Assembly (NCBI RefSeq): GCF_036226765.1
Contig: NZ_CP109017.1
Span: forward strand, 186,001 to 250,000
Reading direction: 5' to 3'
Origin: Streptomyces sp. NBC_00670
Lineage (GTDB): Bacteria > Actinomycetota > Actinomycetes > Streptomycetales > Streptomycetaceae
DNA: 64,000 nt
Translations under genes and position numbers: made by a program
Notes under the pieces: generated by a model
Told to the model about the DNA's origin: nothing
Seen by the model: the letters and a program-made list of their open reading frames with translations, nothing else
Database searches by the model: none
Shown here: piece after piece, positions 59,127 to 64,000 of the stretch
How the letters are laid out: each line of letters begins with the position of its first letter
Position numbering within the stretch: position 1 is the stretch's first letter

Positions 59127-60010
59127 GCACCCTGTCCCAGAACCCGCGCGCCGGCCGCCGCGCCCCGGCACGGTCCGGTCCCACGATGCCGGCAACGGCT
59201 CCCGCGCTGTCCGTGCGGGATGTGCGCATCAGCGACCGGGCCGGCGGCCGCGAGATCGTCCACGGGGTGAGTTTCACCCTCGCCCCCGGCCGGACGGTCG
59301 GCATCGTCGGCGAGTCCGGCAGCGGCAAGACCCTCACCTGCCGGGCCACGCTGGGCATCCTGCCCCCGCACTTCGAGATCACCGGCGGCTCGGTCGAGAT
59401 CGAGGGCCGCGACATCGGCGGACTGACGCCCGGCGAGTGGACGGCCCTGCGGGGCAGCACGATCAGCGCCGTCTTCCAGGACCCCTCCTCCTACCTCAAC
59501 CCCTCGATCCCCGTCGGCAGACAGGTCGCCGAGGTGATCCGGGTCAAAAAGGGCGCGGGGCGGCGCGAGGCCCGGCACCGGGCACTGGAACTGCTGCGGG
59601 CCGTGCACCTGCGGGAGCCCGAACTGGTCTACTCCCAGTACGCGTTCGAGCTCTCCGGCGGCATGCTGCAGCGGGTCCTCATCGCGGCGGCCGTCGCCGC
59701 CGGCCCGCGCATCCTGATCGCCGACGAGGCCACCACCGCGCTCGACGTCACCGTCCAGGCGGAGATCCTCGACCTGCTGGCTGATCTGCGCGCGGACACC
59801 GGCCTCGCTCTCGTGGTGGTCTCCCACGACCTCGCCGTCGTCGCCCAGCTGTGCGACGAGGTGCTCGTCATGCGGCAGGGCGAGGTGGTCGAGCAGGGGC
59901 CCACCGAGGAGGTGCTGCACCGTCCGCGCCACGCGTACACCCGGCTGCTGATCGCCGAGCACCAGCAGTACGGCCTGGAGAAGTTCCTCACCACCGAGGA
60001 GGACGCATGA
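59123..60010 (+). CDS. ABC importer ATPase (DppD type)
   Basis: 295 aa. GESGSGKTL (Walker A), LSGGMLQRVLIA (signature with Met in place of the usual Gln), ILIADEATTALD (Walker B), VSHDL (switch). About 30 N-terminal residues precede the core. ATG overlaps the permease stop. No sign of the C-terminal Cys cluster that holds an iron-sulfur centre in some DppD proteins. Confidence 0.92.
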   Translation: MSTLSQNPRAGRRAPARSGPTMPATAPALSVRDVRISDRAGGREIVHGVSFTLAPGRTVGIVGESGSGKTLTCRATLGILPPHFEITGGSVEIEGRDIGGLTPGEWTALRGSTISAVFQDPSSYLNPSIPVGRQVAEVIRVKKGAGRREARHRALELLRAVHLREPELVYSQYAFELSGGMLQRVLIAAAVAAGPRILIADEATTALDVTVQAEILDLLADLRADTGLALVVVSHDLAVVAQLCDEVLVMRQGEVVEQGPTEEVLHRPRHAYTRLLIAEHQQYGLEKFLTTEEDA

Positions 60011-60852
60011 GCGGCGACACCACACCTCCGGCCGGGCCGGTCCTCGAGATCGAGGGACTTCAGGTGCACTACGGGCCGCGCCGCCGGCGCCGACGTGCCC
60101 TGCACGGCGTCTCGTTGAGCGTCGCCCCGGGCGAGACCGTCGGCCTCATCGGCGAGACCGGCTCGGGCAAGTCCACCCTCGCACGGGCCGCCCTCGGCCT
60201 CGTCCGCGCCTCGGCCGGGACCCTCACCGTCGACGGCGAGGACGTCACCTCGTACGGCACCCGCCAGTGGCGCGCCCTGCGCCGCCGGGGCGTGATCCAG
60301 TACGTCTTCCAGGACCCGCTGCGCAGTCTCGACCCGGACCTGAGCATCGAGGACTCCCTCACCGAGCCGCTGCTCATCGGCGGCGCGGGCCGCGAGGAGG
60401 CGGCGGCCCGGGTGCGTGCCTTCCTGCCCCGCGTCCACCTCGACGAGGAGCTCCTCGTCCGGCTGCCGGGCGAACTGTCCGGCGGACAGCGCCAGCGGGT
60501 CGCGGTGGCCCGCGCCCTGGTCACCGGGCCGCGGCTGGTCATCCTCGACGAGCCGGTCAGCGCGCTGGACTCGGCCAATCGCGTCCAGGTCCTGCGGATC
60601 CTCGAGGAACTGCGCGCCGACGGCGTGGCCCTGGTGTTCATCTCCCACGACCTGGGCTCCGTCGCCGGCGTCGCCGACCGCGTCGCGGTGCTGTACCGGG
60701 GCGAGCTGGTCGAGACGGGCCCCACCCGGGACGTCGTAGGCGCCCCGCGACACCCCTACACGCGGCTGCTCCTCGGCTCCGCGCCCACCCTGCACGACGC
60801 ACCGGCGGACCGCGCCGAACGCGACGCCCTGCGCGCGCTGTTGCACGCCTGA
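60007..60852 (+). CDS. ABC importer ATPase (DppF type)
   Basis: 281 aa. GETGSGKST, YVFQDPLRSLDPDLSIEDSL, LSGGQRQRVAVARAL, LVILDEPVSALD and ISHDL form a complete ABC domain of the DppF/OppF class. Coupled to the first ATPase gene by ATGA. Completes a five-part importer. Confidence 0.93.
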   Translation: MSGDTTPPAGPVLEIEGLQVHYGPRRRRRRALHGVSLSVAPGETVGLIGETGSGKSTLARAALGLVRASAGTLTVDGEDVTSYGTRQWRALRRRGVIQYVFQDPLRSLDPDLSIEDSLTEPLLIGGAGREEAAARVRAFLPRVHLDEELLVRLPGELSGGQRQRVAVARALVTGPRLVILDEPVSALDSANRVQVLRILEELRADGVALVFISHDLGSVAGVADRVAVLYRGELVETGPTRDVVGAPRHPYTRLLLGSAPTLHDAPADRAERDALRALLHA

Positions 60853-60876
60853 ACCCACGACGAAAGGACGGCAGTC

Positions 60877-62217
60877 ATGCCCCGCACCCTCCACCTCGCC
60901 CTCCACCCCTACGGCGTCGGCGGCCCCGGCCAGCACGGCCTGTGGAAGGACCCGCGCGTCGCGAAGAACGCCAGCATCGACATCGACTACTACATCCGGC
61001 AGGCCCAGGCGGCCGAACACGCCCTGTTCGACGCCCTGTTCATCGTCGACAGCCAGTTCATCAACGCGACCTACCCCGCGCACTACCTCAACCGCCTCGA
61101 ACCGCTGACGCTGCTGTCGGCGGTGGCCACCCACACCCGGCACATCGGCCTGGTGGGCACGGCGAGTTCGACGTACAACTCGCCGTTCAACCTCGCCCGC
61201 CGGTTCGCCTCCCTGGACCACATCAGCGGCGGCCGGGCCGGCTGGAACGTGGTGACCAGCTTCGACACCGGCACCTCCCGCAACTTCGGCCTCGACGAAC
61301 ACCTCGACTACGCCACCCGCTACGGCCGCGCCCTGGAGTTCGTCAAGGTCGCCCGGGGGCTGTGGGACTCCTACGAGGACGACGCCTTCCCCGCCGACGT
61401 CGAGCGGGGCGTGTTCCTGGACCCGGACAAGCTGCACGAACTGAACCACGTGGGCGAGCACTTCTCGGTGGCCGGGCCGCTGAACCTGTCCCGTTCCCCG
61501 CAGGGCCAGCCGGTGATCTTCCAGGCCGGGGTCTCCGAGGAGGGCCGCGACCTGGCCGCCCAGGTCGCCGAGGGCATCTACGCGCCCGGCGGAACCCTGG
61601 AGCAGGCGCGGGAGTACTACGCCGACATCAAGAGGCGCACCGCCGCCTACGGCCGGGACCCCGACCACATCAAGATCTTCATTCACGGCAGTCCGGTCGT
61701 CGCCGCCACCGACGAGGCCGCCCGGCGCCGCGAGCGGGAGATCTTCGAGGAGGACAACGACTTCGCACGCAACCTCGCGCTGCTCGGCCGCTCCTTCGGG
61801 GCCTACGACTTCAGCGTGCACGACCTGGACGCGCCCTTCCCGGACGTCGCCCACCTGGCCGAGAAGGGCGGCCGCACGGGAGCCGCGAAGCTCATCGAGC
61901 GGGCCCGGACGGAGAACCTGACGCTGCGTCAGGTCACGGAGTCGGTCAACCAGTTCCGGAAGTCGCCGTTCGTCGGGGACCCGCGCACCGTCGCCGACGC
62001 CATCGAGCGGTGGTTCGACGCCGGCACCTTCGACGGCATCAACCTCGCCTTCCGCACCGAGGAGGAACTGAACCTCTTCGTCGACGGCGTGGTCCCGCTG
62101 CTGCAGAAGCGCGGCCTGTTCCGCACCGAGTACACCGCCGACACCCTGCGCGGCAACCTCGGCCTGCCCGTCCCCGCCAACCGGCACAGCCGCGCGCACG
62201 CGGTCGCGGCCCGCTGA
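60877..62217 (+). CDS. NtaA/SnaA/DszA-family flavin-dependent monooxygenase
   Basis: 446 aa, luciferase-like TIM barrel using reduced FMN from a partner reductase. HPYGVGGPGQHGLWKDPRVA, DALFIVDSQFINATYPAHYL, THTRHIGLVGTASSTY and GGRAGWNVVTSFDTGTSRNF are the group landmarks. Relatives oxidise nitrilotriacetate, sulfones, alkyl sulfides or N-acyl cysteine derivatives; Bacillus homologs in CymR-controlled operons help recover sulfur. That parallel, the Cys leader and the ABC importer suggest S- or C-S bond oxidation here. No FMN reductase is visible in the window. Confidence 0.88.
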   Translation: MPRTLHLALHPYGVGGPGQHGLWKDPRVAKNASIDIDYYIRQAQAAEHALFDALFIVDSQFINATYPAHYLNRLEPLTLLSAVATHTRHIGLVGTASSTYNSPFNLARRFASLDHISGGRAGWNVVTSFDTGTSRNFGLDEHLDYATRYGRALEFVKVARGLWDSYEDDAFPADVERGVFLDPDKLHELNHVGEHFSVAGPLNLSRSPQGQPVIFQAGVSEEGRDLAAQVAEGIYAPGGTLEQAREYYADIKRRTAAYGRDPDHIKIFIHGSPVVAATDEAARRREREIFEEDNDFARNLALLGRSFGAYDFSVHDLDAPFPDVAHLAEKGGRTGAAKLIERARTENLTLRQVTESVNQFRKSPFVGDPRTVADAIERWFDAGTFDGINLAFRTEEELNLFVDGVVPLLQKRGLFRTEYTADTLRGNLGLPVPANRHSRAHAVAAR

Positions 62218-62249
62218 GGTCCGGCCTTCCGCAGGAGAGAGGCACGCCC

Positions 62250-63284
62250 ATGACCAGTGACAGACCCCGTTTCCGGCTCGGCTTCCTCACCCATGTCCAG
62301 GGCCGGGACGACGACTTCGCCCGCACCTACCGCAACGCGCAGGAACTGTTCACCGCCGCCGACGAACTCGGCTTCGACATCGGCTGGGTGGCGCAGCACC
62401 ATGTCGCCCTCCACGGCGGCGGGCTGTCCTCGCCGTGGACCTTCCTCGCCCACGCGGCCGCCCGCACCTCCCGCATCCGGCTCGGCACCGCGATCACCGT
62501 CCTCCCGCTGGAGGACCCGCTCCGGCTCGCCGAGGACGTCGCCACCGTCGACACCCTCAGCGGCGGCCGGGTGGAGATCGGGGTGGGCAGCGGGTCCAGC
62601 GCCGTCGAGTACGCGGCCTTCGGCCGGGACGTCGCCCGCAAACGCGAACTGACCAGCGACCACCTGGACATCCTGCGCCGGGCCCTGGCGGGCCAGGAGG
62701 TCGGCACGCCCGGGTTCCGCATCCAGCCGCCGCCCGGCGACTTCGAGGGGCGGATCTGGCAGGGCGTGTTCAGCGCCGAGGGCGCCGGGCACGCGGCCGC
62801 GGGCGGCTCCCAACTGCTGCTGAACCGGGCGGCCTACGGCTTCGACGCCCCCACCGACGAGGTGCAGCGGCCCTGGGCCGACGCCTACCTCGCGGCCTGG
62901 GACCGGCCGGCCCGCCCCCGCATCGGCCTGTCCCGCTTCGTCTTCCCGGCCAAGGACCGGCGCACCGCGCTGCGCCACATCGGCGAGGACGTCCACCGGG
63001 CGGCGCTGCGCATGGCCGAGTCCGGCGCGTTCCCCAAGGGGCTGTCCGCCGAGGAGGCGCTGCGGCGCTTCCACGCCTTCCATGGCCATCCCGAGGAGAT
63101 CGTCGCGGCGCTGCGGCAGGAGAAGGTGCTGCCCGTCGCGACGGATCTGATCGCCCAGTTCAACCCCGCCGTCGTCGACCACGACGCGGCCGTGCGCGCC
63201 CTGGAACTCATCGCCACCGAGGTGGCGCCCGCCCTGGGCTGGGCGCCCGCGCACACCGCCGATCCCGCACCCGCAGGAGTCTGA
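62250..63284 (+). CDS. LLM-class flavin-dependent oxidoreductase
   Basis: 344 aa, second luciferase-like protein in the operon, about 100 residues shorter than the neighbour and of the bacterial luciferase alpha-like group: FDIGWVAQHHVALHGGGLSS, RIRLGTAITVLPLEDPLRLA and GGRVEIGVGSGSS. Preceded by AGGAGAGAGG. It may act on the product of the first monooxygenase or on a different imported compound. Confidence 0.87.
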   Translation: MTSDRPRFRLGFLTHVQGRDDDFARTYRNAQELFTAADELGFDIGWVAQHHVALHGGGLSSPWTFLAHAAARTSRIRLGTAITVLPLEDPLRLAEDVATVDTLSGGRVEIGVGSGSSAVEYAAFGRDVARKRELTSDHLDILRRALAGQEVGTPGFRIQPPPGDFEGRIWQGVFSAEGAGHAAAGGSQLLLNRAAYGFDAPTDEVQRPWADAYLAAWDRPARPRIGLSRFVFPAKDRRTALRHIGEDVHRAALRMAESGAFPKGLSAEEALRRFHAFHGHPEEIVAALRQEKVLPVATDLIAQFNPAVVDHDAAVRALELIATEVAPALGWAPAHTADPAPAGV

Positions 63285-63285
63285 C

Positions 63286-64000
63286 ATGACCGAGTACAGC
63301 GACTACTTCGCACCGCGGGGCCTGCGGGTGCGCGGCACGGTCGTGGTGGTCCCCGGCCGCGGCGAGACCCGGGCGACGTACGGCCGCCTCGGCAGGCGGC
63401 TGGCCGTGGACGCCTACCGCGTCCGCGTCCTGGACGCGCCGGTCCTCGACGCGGACGACACCGCCGCGCTGACGGAGTCCGGCGTACGGATCGCCGCCGC
63501 CGTCGAGGACACCGCCCCGGACGACGCCGCCGGGGACGACGGTGTCGTACGGCCGCTCGTGGTCGTCGGCGCGGACTCGGGGGCCGTCGCCGTGGCCGCG
63601 CTGTTCGGCACGGCGGGGACCGCGCCCGCCGTACGGCCGGACGCGCTGGTCCTGGCCGGCCTGCCGGGGCAGGGCGCGGGCGCCACCGGGAGCTGGGAGG
63701 ACGAGCTCGACGTGCGCACCTCCTGCCCCACCCACCGGGGCACGCTCACCGACGACCCGGACGTGCGGCGCGGCTCGCTCGGCGACGCCCTGCCGGACGC
63801 CCTGCTGGCGGCGGTCCAGGACGTGTCCACCGACCTGCCGGTCCTGCTCCTCGCCGGTGACGCCGACCCCCTGGCCGACCACGAGGGCCTGCGCCGCACG
63901 GCCAAGTCCCTGCCGCGGGCCCGCCTCGCGGTCGTCCACGGCGCCCACCACGACGTCCTCAACGACCTCCAGCACCGCTCGGTGGCCGCCGAGCTCGTCG
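63286..64000 (+). CDS. Alpha/beta hydrolase, 3' end cut by window
   Basis: 238 codons visible, no stop before the right edge. TVVVVPGRGETRATYGRLGR is the oxyanion-side block, VVGADSGAVAV the nucleophile elbow (Ser in A-D-S-G-A rather than strict G-x-S-x-G), LLLAGDADPLADHEGLR the acid and VHGAHHDVLND the His. Likely hydrolyses an ester, thioester or amide in the same scavenging pathway. ATG 63286 follows the LLM gene stop at once. Confidence 0.85.
   Translation, partial: MTEYSDYFAPRGLRVRGTVVVVPGRGETRATYGRLGRRLAVDAYRVRVLDAPVLDADDTAALTESGVRIAAAVEDTAPDDAAGDDGVVRPLVVVGADSGAVAVAALFGTAGTAPAVRPDALVLAGLPGQGAGATGSWEDELDVRTSCPTHRGTLTDDPDVRRGSLGDALPDALLAAVQDVSTDLPVLLLAGDADPLADHEGLRRTAKSLPRARLAVVHGAHHDVLNDLQHRSVAAELV

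Noticed and set aside
57219-59195. Long minus-strand frame rich in His, Asp, Glu, Arg and Gln across the permease genes
   Set aside because: Mirror image of the ABC permease coding sequence; no domain, start context or hydrophobic pattern of its own.

Overview
The window is high-GC actinobacterial DNA. Its dense, translationally coupled operons (GTGA and ATGA overlaps), frequent GTG starts, very GC-rich third codon positions and large numbers of TetR, MarR and ArsR regulators all fit a Streptomyces chromosome, probably an arm-like accessory region. I see no rRNA, tRNA, CRISPR array, insertion sequence or phage gene.

Region 1 (1-29007) is a salicylate-capped, thiazoline/oxazoline-type nonribosomal peptide metallophore cluster. 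On the minus strand, in transcription order, are: a three-module NRPS split over two proteins (20484-27224 and 14965-20487), a saccharopine-dehydrogenase-like oxidoreductase, a thiazolinyl imide reductase fused to a methyltransferase, a P450, a type II thioesterase, a second methyltransferase, an IrtAB/YbtPQ-like pair of ABC half-transporters and a salicylate synthase. A salicyl-AMP ligase is divergent (27358-29007). A perfect 17-bp Fur-family palindrome lies between the ligase and the NRPS genes. Content and order resemble the coelibactin cluster of Streptomyces coelicolor, which is known to be under Zur (zinc) control. A second, weaker Zur-like box precedes a separate operon of three PLP/sulfur enzymes (decarboxylase, CysK-rhodanese fusion, class V desulfurase-like) that runs off the left edge; its link to the metallophore is the least familiar part.

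Region 2 (29163-36278) is mixed accessory content: an autoregulated TetR gene with an epoxide hydrolase, a P1B-4 metal-efflux ATPase divergent from an SmtB/CzrA-type sensor, an SCO6745-like protein, and a small graveyard of truncated or frameshifted genes ending in a MarR gene with a doubtful start.

Region 3 (36538-46882) is zinc handling. A nickel/peptide-type ABC importer (binding protein, two permeases, fused double ATPase) is divergent from zur, followed by znuA-znuC-znuB and a permease pair with a His-rich partner protein. Zur-type boxes lie between the importer and zur and in front of znuA. Together with region 1 this looks like a zinc-starvation island: make a zincophore, take up the complex, take up free zinc and regulate it all by Zur, with an efflux system nearby.

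Region 4 (46937-53533) carries two flavin monooxygenases, each next to a TetR regulator with visible inverted-repeat operators, plus a GNAT acetyltransferase, an aldo/keto reductase behind a perfect 21-bp inverted repeat, and a cupin.

Region 5 (53562-64000) is a sulfur-scavenging locus: an Rrf2/CymR-like regulator with a coupled DsbA-like protein, a Cys-containing leader peptide, a complete peptide-type ABC importer, two flavin-dependent (luciferase-like) monooxygenases and an alpha/beta hydrolase cut by the right edge. A shared operator-like motif precedes both the regulator and the leader peptide.
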